Shown: positions 46,480 to 61,610 of the stretch, piece by piece
How positions within the stretch are numbered: the stretch's first letter is position 1
How the letters are laid out: each line of letters opens with the position of its first letter
From: Alnus glutinosa
Taxonomy: Eukaryota; Streptophyta; Magnoliopsida; Fagales; Betulaceae
Length of the DNA: 64,000 nt
Assembly (NCBI RefSeq): GCF_958979055.1
Contig: NC_084886.1
Coordinates: 3,181,001 to 3,245,000, forward strand
Direction of reading: 5' to 3'
Translations under genes and position numbers: made by a program
Notes under the pieces: generated by a model
Seen by the model: the letters and a program-made list of their open reading frames with translations, nothing else
Databases searched by the model: none
Told to the model about the DNA's origin: nothing

Positions 46480-47554
46480 CGATTTTTTTATTATATTTTA
46501 CTATTTTGTATTATAAAATTGCAAAAGTCAAGAGAATTTGTTTATTAAAATTATGTTTAGGTGGTTTAAAAAGCCAGAAACAAAATTAAGTAAAATCTGA
46601 ATAGAATTCAAATTTTAAAAATCCATCCAAACATGTTTTTGAAAAATAATAAAATATAATAAATAAAAAACAATTGTTACTCAAATATGCCCAAAAGAAC
46701 AATAATCCAAGTTTTTAGCTGAAATAAATAAATCTGTCTCCTCCAAGTTTCTCACACCAATTCGGATTAGCCACGGCACGGTCAAGCCGTTCTTTTGTAA
46801 AATAATCATCTCACAGTAATAGTTTATATTTTTTCTTTAGTAATGAACAAGAATAATATTTATTGCACAACTCTTGTACAACTTTTACATAACTTTAATA
46901 ATTTCTTTTTAATATCGATTATTAAATATTTAGAGCTCACATTTAGGAAAACAAATCAAATGATTGATAATAAAAAAAAAATAATTAGAATTATGTAAAA
47001 ATTGTGCAAAAAAATATTACTCAATGAATAATTTGTCATCCATCACAAAATGTAAACTATTATTTACGGGTGGGTGGAACAATTAACTATATGCGTTTAA
47101 TTTTCAATAATTTTAACAAAATCACACTTCAGTAAAGCTTAAAACAATTTGTCGTGGCTCTTAAAAAAAAAAAAAAAAAATTGTCGTGGAGCTTCTATTT
47201 TGGACAGATCGGGTGGAGTTGAGAGCATTTATTTTATAGTTCAGATTAAAAAATTTTTAATAATATAAATATTATCATATTATTTAAAATATTAAATGAG
47301 ATGACACCATATTTAAATAATGTATAAATTTGACTCAAAATACAATATATATGATGAATCCCAATAGAATGGTTATGTATATACGTACTATTTTTCTTGA
47401 CAAATTAATTTATTTTTTATTTAAGTTTTTCTTTTAAAACTAATATTAGATTTACGAGACTCACATCTACAAGGAATAGACATGAATCACGTCTCATTTT
47501 TCTTTCTTCTTATATTACTTGTAAGAAAAGAAGAGATATTCAATGGTAGATTGC
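46480..47554. other. AT-rich intergenic; no gene seen
   Basis: No open frame with a domain. Homopolymer and A/T runs dominate (for example 47165-47180). Confidence 0.55.
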
Positions 47555-47728
47555 AGGGACGGAGCCTAGAAGCTCTTATGAGTAGGGGTCGGGTTAAAAA
47601 TATTTGTTAATAGGGATCAATAAGCTAATTTTTTATTTTATTTTACCTATTTTATTTTATTTTATTTTATTTTTTGGAATTGAAGAGGGGGGGTGGCCTA
47701 TACCGACCTCCCCTGAATCCATCCCTCC
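47555..47728. mobile_element. Possible hAT-like MITE
   Basis: CAGGGACGGAGCC at the left and GGATTCAGGGG/GAGGGATGG read inversely at the right (CCCCTGAATCCATCCCTC) resemble the ends of the nested MITE at 4746-4943. The interior has repeated TTTTATTTTA. No convincing 8-bp duplication was found, so this is tentative. Confidence 0.4.
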
Positions 47729-47763
47729 TTAATTGAGCATACTATATCAACTAAGATTGCTAA

Positions 47764-47893
47764 GAGAATGTTGGAAGACTATTAAATAGCATTTCTCAAA
47801 AAAAATAAAGTTTAGACTATTAGATAGCATTTTGCCATTTCTTTGAACTTTATTTTTTGAGAAATGCTATTTAATAATCTCCCAACATTCTCA
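47764..47893. repeat. Foldback repeat with ~48-bp arms
   Basis: GAGAATGTTGGAAGACTATT and TAGCATTTCTCAAAAAAA on the left are mirrored on the right by TTTTTTTGAGAAATGCTA and AATAATCTCCCAACATTCTC. The similarity continues outward to GAGCAT (about 47745) and ATGCTC (about 47925). A MITE is likely, but no target duplication was identified. Confidence 0.75.
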
Positions 47894-48265
47894 GCTAACG
47901 TGGTACGCTGTTAAATAGAAAATGCTCTAAATACATTTCAATAAATTCTCTTTATTTTAATTAAAAAAATCACCTTCTTTTTTTTTTTTCTATTTTAAGA
48001 GTCAATTTTTTTCAAGCACCTACATCTCACTCTCTATTTTAACCATCCACTCTCATTGTTTTATTTTAATGTTTTTTCCTTTTCAAAACACATACATTCC
48101 AAAATCATGTGCATATCTTTATAAAATTATTTTTAAAAAAAAAAAAAATGTGTACATTCACCAAATTTTAGGTTAAAATAACTAACTAAATACGATTTTA
48201 TTATTATTATTTTTTTCAAAATTTTCATTCCAACTAACCAAAATAATCTTTTGATACCTATATAA

Positions 48266-48325
<60 letters not shown>
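48266..48325. repeat. (TAA)n microsatellite
   Basis: About 19 uninterrupted TAA units. The Tyr-only frame on the minus strand is an artefact. Confidence 0.96.
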
Positions 48326-48812
48326 CTCTTGATAGCCGAGTCTGAATGCCCTTTAGTGTAACTTGTTGAGTTTTATCTATCTTCAGAATGACACTTGGGC
48401 CGGTCAAACTCGCTGCACCTGGTTTGCCATGCAGGCCCACTAAAAACTGGATCATTGGTTTCTTGTCTTTAAATCATAAACAGTAGGCCCAACGTTTTAT
48501 ATTCTAAACGTTAATAATTCTCAATATTTCATGATTTTTTAGGAATGAATTCAGTTAAGAGGTTATCAAAAAATTATGTTCAAATTTTGATGAAAATGAT
48601 AACAGATAATGTTCGGGATTTAAAATCATTAAATTAAAAAAATAAAACACAAGAACTATTTCATATAACTTTCCTATTTTTAAATATTGGTTCCTTTCTT
48701 ACTGCATTTACTTGTTAAGGTGCGTTTTGCCCGGCAATTTTGCAGGTTAAAAATGTTTTTTTTAAACAAAAATCTTTGAAAGTGTCTTATTTAGAAGCGT
48801 GTTTAAAATAAT

Positions 48813-49002
48813 AGAATAATTGCACTATTAGTCTATGCAGTTGGCTTAAATTACAAATTACTTCATGTGGTATCAAACATGAATTCAAAGATCCATGTGG
48901 TTAGCTTAATTTACTAATCGATCCATAGAGTCAAATTCCGTTAAAAATTTTGACAAATTTTGTTAAACACCACTTAAGCGCAAATAAGATGGCGACAAGT
49001 GT

Positions 49003-49052
<50 letters not shown>

Positions 49053-49399
49053 TTAAATAAATAAAACTTATTTTTTTAAAAAATAATTAAATTGAAAAAA
49101 AAAAAGAAAAAGAAAAAAAAAGAGCAAAGGGGTGGCCCGAAGGTTGCTATATTTTTTTTTTATTTTTTTTTTAAAAAAGGTTTCATTATTTATTAAAATG
49201 GACACGTGTCACCATCTTATCAGCTTACGTAGCGCTTACATGGAGTTTAACAGAATTTGTCAAAAAATTTAGCGGAATTTTACTCTAAGGATTGATTTGT
49301 AAATTAAGCCAACCATATGGATCAATAAATTCATGTTAATATCATAAGGAGTGATTTGTAATTTATGCCAACTACAAGGACCAATTATGCAATTATTCC
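48813..49399. mobile_element. Second copy of the long-inverted-repeat element family
   Basis: The left end AGAATAATTGCACTATTAGTC and the right end TTGGTCCTTGTAGTTGGCAT read inversely (GGAATAATTGCATAATTGG) match, and inner parts share AAGATGGCGACA(C/A)GTGTC and GTTAAAAATTTTGACAAATT-type motifs with the 4021-5109 element. Flanks TAAAATAAT (48804-48812) and TAAAATAAA (49400-49408) agree at 8 of 9. The core keeps only a remnant (GGGGTGGCCC near 49129) of the GC-rich block and has an AT microsatellite at 49006-49046. Confidence 0.78.
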
Positions 49400-49408
49400 T
49401 AAAATAAA

Positions 49409-51052
49409 AGGCATTTTGAATTAATGTGGTGCATTTTTTAAAAATGCACCATTTTAAATGCTGAACTGCGGTTTTATGAGATACTTAACTTATGTTTTTA
49501 AAAATTACGTTTTAATAGCTACGTTTTGAAAAAAATTTTAAAATTTTTTTTTAATTTTTTCAAATAACACATTTTAAAAGTGTAAAACAAAGCAAACACT
49601 TACATATATAAAGGTGTACATAAGTAAGGGAAATTAAATAATTTTTAATTTATAAAATATTAATTATTTTCAAGAATAATTCTTAATGGCTAATCCTTCT
49701 TTATTTCTATGTTAAATTATTATTTATCCAAAAAGCTTAAACAAAAATAAAATAAATAAATTTAATAATTTAATTTATATTCTAATACTACCACATACAC
49801 ATTTCTCTCTTTATATATGTTAACGTATTATTTACTCTCATAATTTCCATACGTTAAATATTGATTATGTAAGTTTCATGTATTAATCTCATAATTCTCA
49901 TATATTACATATTGATTATGTAACTCTCTTAATTGTCATAATTTACATATTGATTATGTAATTATTGTATTCATGGCCCCATTTAATTATAAATAAGCTA
50001 TTTTATTGTATAGATTATGTCAAGTAAATAAGAGTAACAGTATAGCCCTTAAGACTTTATCTTATTAATGTAGATCATAAACCAAATCTACACGTAAAAT
50101 TAATGTTCTTATTTTCTTTACTCCGCTTTGTCTTTAATTTCCTTTACAATTATATTTTCTTTCAATATATATATATATATAGAGAGATGCTATATTTTCA
50201 GAAATCTAATGATTAATTTGCAAAAGTGACGAGGCCAGTATAAATAGTAAAATGACGTGTGGCATATCTTTTACATAGCCTATAGGCTGGAGGAGGAGGA
50301 GGTGGAGGAGGAGGGTATGAATCTTATTTTCTCGCTCCAAAATCTGCTGGTGTACGTGGATGGCCCCCCACATGCGATCCAATCCGATGCATTTGCGAAT
50401 TGCAAATGTACATTCACCTATTCGCAGCTACAGCGATATGTTGTCATATTTCAGGTAAAATATTAATGCTTGCTCGCTATTGCCCCACTCAAGATATCTC
50501 TTTAGATTTCTTTTTCAATATTTTATGGACAGCGGAATAGATTGGGGATGCTTGTAAAAATTAAAATTAGACAAATTCAACTATACCCAAATCAATTCTA
50601 GATATGTCTTGTTGGATCTCACATGATCATGCTTTTAAACTTCTCTTGCTTTTTCTTTTTCTTTTTCTTTTTTATTGGCAAATTTTTGTGGATTTCAAAT
50701 TAAAATATGTATGCCTGCAGGCACCAATCTTGAAAGTATTAGGGATCCGGGGTTTGGCTTGAGTTTAAGATCGAATTCAGCTAATTAAACTCATTATTAA
50801 TTCTTCAACCTTTTCTCCTAAATTTGATGTGTTGTGATGCTGGTTTTGACAAATTGTATATTCTTATTTTAATTATGTTTATTTTTTATTATTGCATTTT
50901 CATTTTCATTTTGTGTTTTTTTTTTTCCCCTTTGTATATATTGATATTGACAATAGTGATTATGGACGACACATGAACGCCTCACTAATGTTATGGAACG
51001 TTATTTGAATTTTGAAGGAACTTTTTATTTTGGACAATATTTAAAATTATCA
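49409..51052. other. Intergenic; no gene seen
   Basis: AT-rich with short repeats. GTGCATTTTTTAAAAATGCAC at 49431-49451 is a perfect small palindrome. A GGAGGAGGAGGTGGAGGAGGAGG stretch at 50288-50313 lies in a 69-codon frame (50257-50466) with no recognisable domain. Confidence 0.5.
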
Positions 51053-51068
51053 ATCATCTATTTATCTT

Positions 51069-51731
51069 TTTATTTTTATTTTTATTTTTATTTTAACGAA
51101 AGATTTGAATATTTCATTGATCAAAGATCACAAGTATAAAGCTCTTCCTTCACAAAGCATAAAGTTCTGTAAAATCATAACCACATACTATGAAGTTACA
51201 AAGTCATAGATACAAATAAAATTCTTACAATAAAGTTTTATCTACGACTTTCATTTTCTACTAACACATGTACAAACATAGTTACAAAGCAGATCTGCTC
51301 CGAGCAGATTAGATCAATGACAAAGGTAGTCAAATATCATAGAAAAATTTATTTAAAACTGGTCGTGAGAGATTAAAAAATTCTTCACATTGAAATATCC
51401 AGACCGTGAGAGATAACAACTCCTATAAATCGTGCATGACGGCAGATCTAAAGAGAAGAAAAGCTCTTATTCAAAGCAAAAACGCAACCAGCAAACAGCA
51501 GTAGCGGCTAGAGAGGAGATGAACGGCATAACACGAAAGTAGATGAATGAATGCATAGCAGAGAGATCAAAATTGTTTATCTGATCAAAGAACAGCTAAA
51601 AACAAAATAAAAACCATAATGTGAGAGATAGGGTAGAAGTGGGAAGTAAAAAGTGAAAGAGAGAAGAGTGAGCAGATCCTCTTAGATCTGTTTTTCTGAA
51701 AGTAGAAGTCTAGGGCCGGCTTAAGTAATAG
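51069..51731 (-). mobile_element. Retroposon (LINE 3' end or processed transcript) with 16-bp target duplication
   Basis: ATCATCTATTTATCTT at 51053-51068 and ATCATCTATTCATCTT at 51732-51747 are a 16-bp direct repeat with one mismatch. Next to the left copy lies a (TTTTTA)n tract (51069-51100), which on the minus strand is an AAAAAT-rich 3' tail following GAAATATTCAAATCTTTCGTT. This is the signature of target-primed reverse transcription. The body has no open frame or recognised domain and is unlike the large LINE's 3' end. It may be a 5'-truncated LINE, a SINE or a copied noncoding RNA. Confidence 0.8.
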
Positions 51732-51747
51732 ATCATCTATTCATCTT

Positions 51748-53702
51748 CATCCAACCATGTATTACAAAAAGACAAAATGTTGGACATCAACTACATAATT
51801 CAAGTTAGAAGTATGCCATTAAACCATTAAAAAAATTCATATTAACTATTTTAATATAAAAAGGTTGTTATAAAAAGGAAAAAAAAAAAAAAAAACTTTT
51901 CATTTTTACTTTTAAAAGCACTTTTTTTTTCTTTTAGTTTTGTTACCAAACAACGTCACTTCATACATGTAGTTACCAAACAACTAAAAACAAACTTTCA
52001 GTTGTAAAACTTTTTTGCCAAACCCTAAGCTTAAGTAGACAAATGCCAGCAACTCTTCTTGCTTAACCAACCTTTTTTTTTTTTTTTTTTTTTTTTTGGC
52101 CTCATCAAAATTACCTTCTCTAGTTTAGGTTTTCAAGGGCTAAGCATAATGTAACGTGGTTCTAGAACAACCATCCAATCCAATTTTGGGCCCATTTGCA
52201 TTTTCTTGCATAATCATCTATTAAAATTGATAAAAGTAATACAAAAGCTGAAGCCTGAAGCAATGCATACTGATACAGTACTGTACGATATAGCATACAA
52301 CTTTTGATCTCCTCCACGTGGTCTCCAATAATGGGATTCAAAACTAAATATTTTTTTAATTTAATCCAAAATGACGACCCACTACGTGCCAAGTAAGATA
52401 TGCAGTCTTTGCAGGACGTGTTGAAACACTATTGCCTAATGTCATGGCTCCGATCCCGATAAGCTTTTTTTAATCTACCCTTAAACCCGCGAGATTAGGT
52501 GAACTTCCCTTAGCCTTTGGTTATCCACTTATAAACAAATGGGGTTTCCACCTATCTAATAGACATTCCATATTCTATTATAAAATTCACACTTTAAATA
52601 AAACATATAGTGAACGTCAATTATTTGTCTACACACCTTGAGCTTCAAAGTTGCAAATAAGTAAGGTCGGTGAGTCTGATATTAACTTAAATTAGTTAAA
52701 TTATAATTAACCTATATAATTTGATACTCATTTTTTAATACGATTTAAACCCAATATATAATATAAAAACTAAAAAAATTATTTAATTAAATAAATCACA
52801 CTTATATAAAATTATACTCCTATCTAGACATTTCTCAAATCCGTTGTGAGAGTACAAATTGTCACCTCTACAATTAAGGACCGTTCTTTTCTTTTTATTT
52901 TTCTTTTTGTGTGTGCAGATGAGGACCATTCACATGACATAGGATTCTAATCCTCCCTTCCACATGGGGTTTGTCCTTTACCAATGGCAATCACAGAAAA
53001 GCATTACAGAGAACCTTCCCACTATCATAAGAGTCCGAGGTGGGTGGGGGGTCATGGCTGTGGGACACTCAAAGACCAATCTCTCTGGAGTCTAAAGAGG
53101 AGATGATGGCAGAGCATAAAGGTACTGGCGCAATGACTAAGGGGTTAAAGTCAGGAATTGTCTTGGTCAATCGTCAGCTACATGGCATACGACATGCGTG
53201 CAGCCCCTTCTTACCCTATTCGAAAAGGATTTACCTTTGCTTGCGTTTGACAACTTTTGGCTGCTTTCCTTGATTTTGACTTGCATCGGCATTCGTACCC
53301 ATGAGCATGCCTCAAGATGAACAGTTCCAAGTACAGAGAAGAAGAAAACGAACAAAATGAAATTTGTTTGACCCAGATCAACTTCAACCTTACTCGTTCT
53401 ATATCATTGTTTAACACACACAGACACAGGCATAGAAGAAATCAACAAGTTAATAAACAAGAAAGGAAATTCTACAAGGAATTCATAAGTCATAAGGCAA
53501 GCTAAATTACCAATTTTTTTATTTTATTTTCTCTTTTATATAGAAGACACTGTACATAAACTGCTACAATAAGCCTAACAAGGTCATGATCAGAGAAAAC
53601 AAAGAGGGAGAGAAAGAAATTAAAGGTACAAACAAGAAGCGCATATTAGTTCTAACAAATTATCAAAGCTAGCTAGCCCTCGAAACTCAACAAATCAACG
53701 AG
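51748..53702. other. Intergenic and SMR-gene 3' region; no other gene seen
   Basis: AT-rich with T runs (52072-52098). The part closest to 53703, roughly 53480-53702, is likely the 3' UTR of the minus-strand SMR gene. Short frames at 53040-53505 show no domain. Confidence 0.5.
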
Positions 53703-54014
53703 TTAGCTACCCCTCTGCATAAACACAGTTTCCAAGTCAGGAGGAGTAAAGAACTCCCTGACACCGCCATAGTTACACTTGAAAGAAGATTTCCGCTTCC
53801 TCGGAGCCGGCGGGCACGTCAACCTCGCTGGAATCCTCGCCTCCTCCCTAGTCGGCGTCGTCGAACACTCTTCTTGGCCGTCGGTGCCCACCCATTCCTT
53901 CTCCGCCGGGTTCGTGTATATCGGCTTCAACGGAGCCCGTAACGGGATTCCGGCAATAACCCATTTTTTCCCTTCCGTTTCTAAGCCTCCATCAACCTTC
54001 TCGGAGAACCCCAT
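53703..54014 (-). CDS. SIAMESE-RELATED (SMR) cyclin-dependent kinase inhibitor
   Basis: 103 residues, intronless, ATG at 54014 ([10 protein letters not shown]). It carries the conserved blocks of the plant SIAMESE/SMR family in order: [47 protein letters not shown] and [14 protein letters not shown]. The last block is the cyclin-binding-like motif and PAPRKRK could serve as a nuclear signal. SMR proteins restrain CDK-cyclin complexes and promote the switch from mitosis to endoreduplication. The opening MGFSEK and the [14 protein letters not shown] block are, from memory, closest to Arabidopsis SMR6/SMR8. A GA repeat lies about 370 bp upstream. Confidence 0.93.
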   Translation of the reverse strand: MGFSEKVDGGLETEGKKWVIAGIPLRAPLKPIYTNPAEKEWVGTDGQEECSTTPTREEARIPARLTCPPAPRKRKSSFKCNYGGVREFFTPPDLETVFMQRGS

Positions 54015-54379
54015 GTTGTGGTTGATCGATCAAAGAGAAGCAAAAATCTTCGAGGCAATATATAAAGAAACAGAATAAAGGAGGGAATAAAGAAGGCTTA
54101 TATGTTATGGTACGTTATGTTAAAAGCAAGGGAATAAAATGAAACCCGAAGGAAAGTGGGTTTGGGAGATGAAAAGGCCAGGGTTAAGACGAGAAGCTTT
54201 GGAGTTGGAGGTGAGGGGACAGAGAGAAAGGGAAGGGTACCAAAGTAGGTTTTAGATATGGGTAGGAAGCAAGGAAAGGTTCAATGTTCTGTTTATACCA
54301 ATCAGATCAAGAGAGAGAAGAGAACCCGAGGAACCCCGTGACATAAGCAGAGGCCATTAATAAACAGCACTAATAGAGA

Positions 54380-54385
<6 letters not shown>

Positions 54386-54419
<34 letters not shown>
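54386..54419. repeat. (GA)n microsatellite upstream of the SMR gene
   Basis: About 16 GA units in the presumed promoter region. GA tracts can act as GAGA-type regulatory elements in plants, but no function is shown here. Confidence 0.9.
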
Positions 54420-54421
<2 letters not shown>

Positions 54422-55383
54422 TGCCCGTGAAAATAGCTGACCACGGGCAGGAGTAAATTTTGGCCTTGGGGGATCTTGACTTGGACTGTGGCGCCAAATT
54501 CTTGCGTTTGGGGATCACCAACGGCCCCTATATATGCTTGTTCTCTTTCTTTTGGACGTTTGGAATTGACTTCTAATTTTTTACCATCAGGATTCGTCTA
54601 TAATTGTTTATAAGTGATTGCGAGCAATTATATATGAAATATGATAAGAAGTTAGCCATCAAAATTTTTATTTGGTGCGATAAATTTTTGAATTCTCTCA
54701 AATTCGAACAAATAATTAAAAACAATCATAATTAATTTTATTGAAAATTATAATAAAAGAAAGTTTGATTTCTTTTTGAATTTTAAATTGATATAATTTT
54801 TAAAATTATTATTAAATTTTAATTTAATAGTAATTTTAAAAACCAATACAAGACTCTTCCTCTTAACATTAATATTCTTCTATTGGTTCCGCGGAGTTTC
54901 TTTCTTCCTTTTTATTCCCTTGGACAATGAAATTTAAGGAAAAATATGTTCTACAATATGTTGTCTTATATTGACTTCTGAAACTGAGGTAGTTTATGCC
55001 AGCTGGAATCAGGGGTTAGGTGAGGTAAAAAATTAATTATAAAGGGTATTTAATTTTGGAGGATTAATTTTATAAAAAATAAAGAATTGAAATTTAAAGA
55101 AATGTTTAGAATTTTGGGGTTATAATTTATCCCCAACTCCAAGGATGTCAAAAAAGTGCTTATTTTTAGATAGCCTTAATATTTATAGTTAGTTTTAATG
55201 AGATTTTATTGTCCAACACCTAACTTTTTCTATCTTACCCTCACCGGCACGCCGCCAGCATCAGTGTACCACCACCACCACCAAACGTTTCTCTCTCACC
55301 TTATGCTTACAAACTAGTTCCACGTTTAAAAGCCACTTTCTCATATTCTATATTCCTTATATTATGTTTTCAATATAATATAA
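54420..55383. other. Intergenic; no gene seen
   Basis: AT-rich DNA between the SMR promoter and the solo LTR. CACCACCACCACC at 55269-55281 is a short simple repeat. No coding signal. Confidence 0.5.
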
Positions 55384-55911
55384 TGTTGATGTCAGATTTT
55401 TGCTGATGACGTGTCGGTCCCAAATTGGTCCTGGGCTTCTGATCGTCCGAGATTAGAAAAGACTAGGTGAAGTTCTTCAGATATTCTGCAAAACAAAAGG
55501 GTTATCCCGACAACGCCCCCTCCGACGATCAAGTTAGGATAAATTGACCGGAAAGAAGAAGAACTTTTTTGTAGCTTAAGGGGAAGAGAGTATTAGTTCT
55601 TTTTTTGTGTGTGTGTAAAAATACCTCCCTTTTATCTGTTTATCTTTCTTGTTTTCTTCTCCGTACCGTCATTTATTACCTGCAGATGCCTTTCTTTTCC
55701 TTAATTAATTCTTTCCTGTGGACCCAAGTGGTCATCTCTTACTGTAACTCTTGCTTTTCTTAAGTGGCGGCGGCTGGCCATCGATTAGCAAAACAAAGAC
55801 ATTAAATGTTTAAGTTCTTTCCTCCTCCCACTGGGACTTAACTTGCTTGTAGCTGTGGAACCCTATTCCGTTCCCCTATCTTCAACAGTGTTGACGGGAA
55901 CTTCCCTAACA
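55384..55911 (-). mobile_element. Solo LTR (528 bp)
   Basis: Begins TGTTGATGTCAG and ends TTCCCTAACA, with TATAA on both sides (55379-55383 and 55912-55916). The duplication is AT-rich and so only moderate support by itself. On the minus strand the order is AT-rich upstream part, GGGAGGTATTTTTA, CTCTCTTCCCC, then ACTTGATCGTCGGAGGGGGC and TTGTCGGGATAACCC, which resembles LTRs of plant Gypsy or Copia elements with the TCGGAGGGG motif. There is no internal region. Confidence 0.75.
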
Positions 55912-56725
55912 TATAATATATTATATTGAAAACTCAAAAAGAATGAAAAGCATTCTAAACGATTGGGAGGACTTGATTTACCATTAGATATTATGTCACT
56001 CACACAAAAATAACTCATAAAACTAGTGCCTAAAGTTACATCTCACGGTAAATAACATTATATTGTCACATTTATTGTATACAAATCAATGGTACATATG
56101 TTTTTAAGGTCTGTATAATCCTACTGAATATTTTTTCACCTAGAATTAAAGATCATCAAAACCCCTAAACCATACAATCTCTAGAAAAGACCATTTAAGA
56201 GAAAAGTATAACATATATAAAATTACAAAATTTTAAAAGGCTTGAATCCTTGTTGAATCATTTTGGAATCAATTTATATAGTGAGATATAATCATAATTT
56301 AATTAAAAAAAATAAAAATAAATAATTAATAGATTAAATTATCTTAGCCCACTATACAGCATTAACGAAACTAGGGGACCACGGGTGCCATGCCCCTCTA
56401 GGTTTCAAAAAATGCCCTGACCTTATATAATTTCTGATCTAGCATATATGACAAATTTAGTTTTAAGTTGAGAGTTGCAGTAACTTCTATGGCGAATCAC
56501 AGCAGCCCGATGGTCATGAGATTCATAGAAAGATTGAGATATGAGAGATGATAGAGGAATATATATAGGATGCTGGGAAGTGCAAGAATTTATCTTCAAC
56601 AGAGTGAAGTTTATATACCAGGAATGGAGAAAAAGGATTAAGTTTGAGGAGTATACATTAAAGGGCTTGCGATAGCCAAAGCAAACCACAAGATATGATA
56701 CAACTTTAGAAATTTGAAGCATCCC

Positions 56726-61610
<4,885 letters not shown>

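Noticed and set aside
56423..56722. 99-codon minus frame after the aminotransferase stop
   Set aside because: It lies in the likely 3' UTR and shows no domain.
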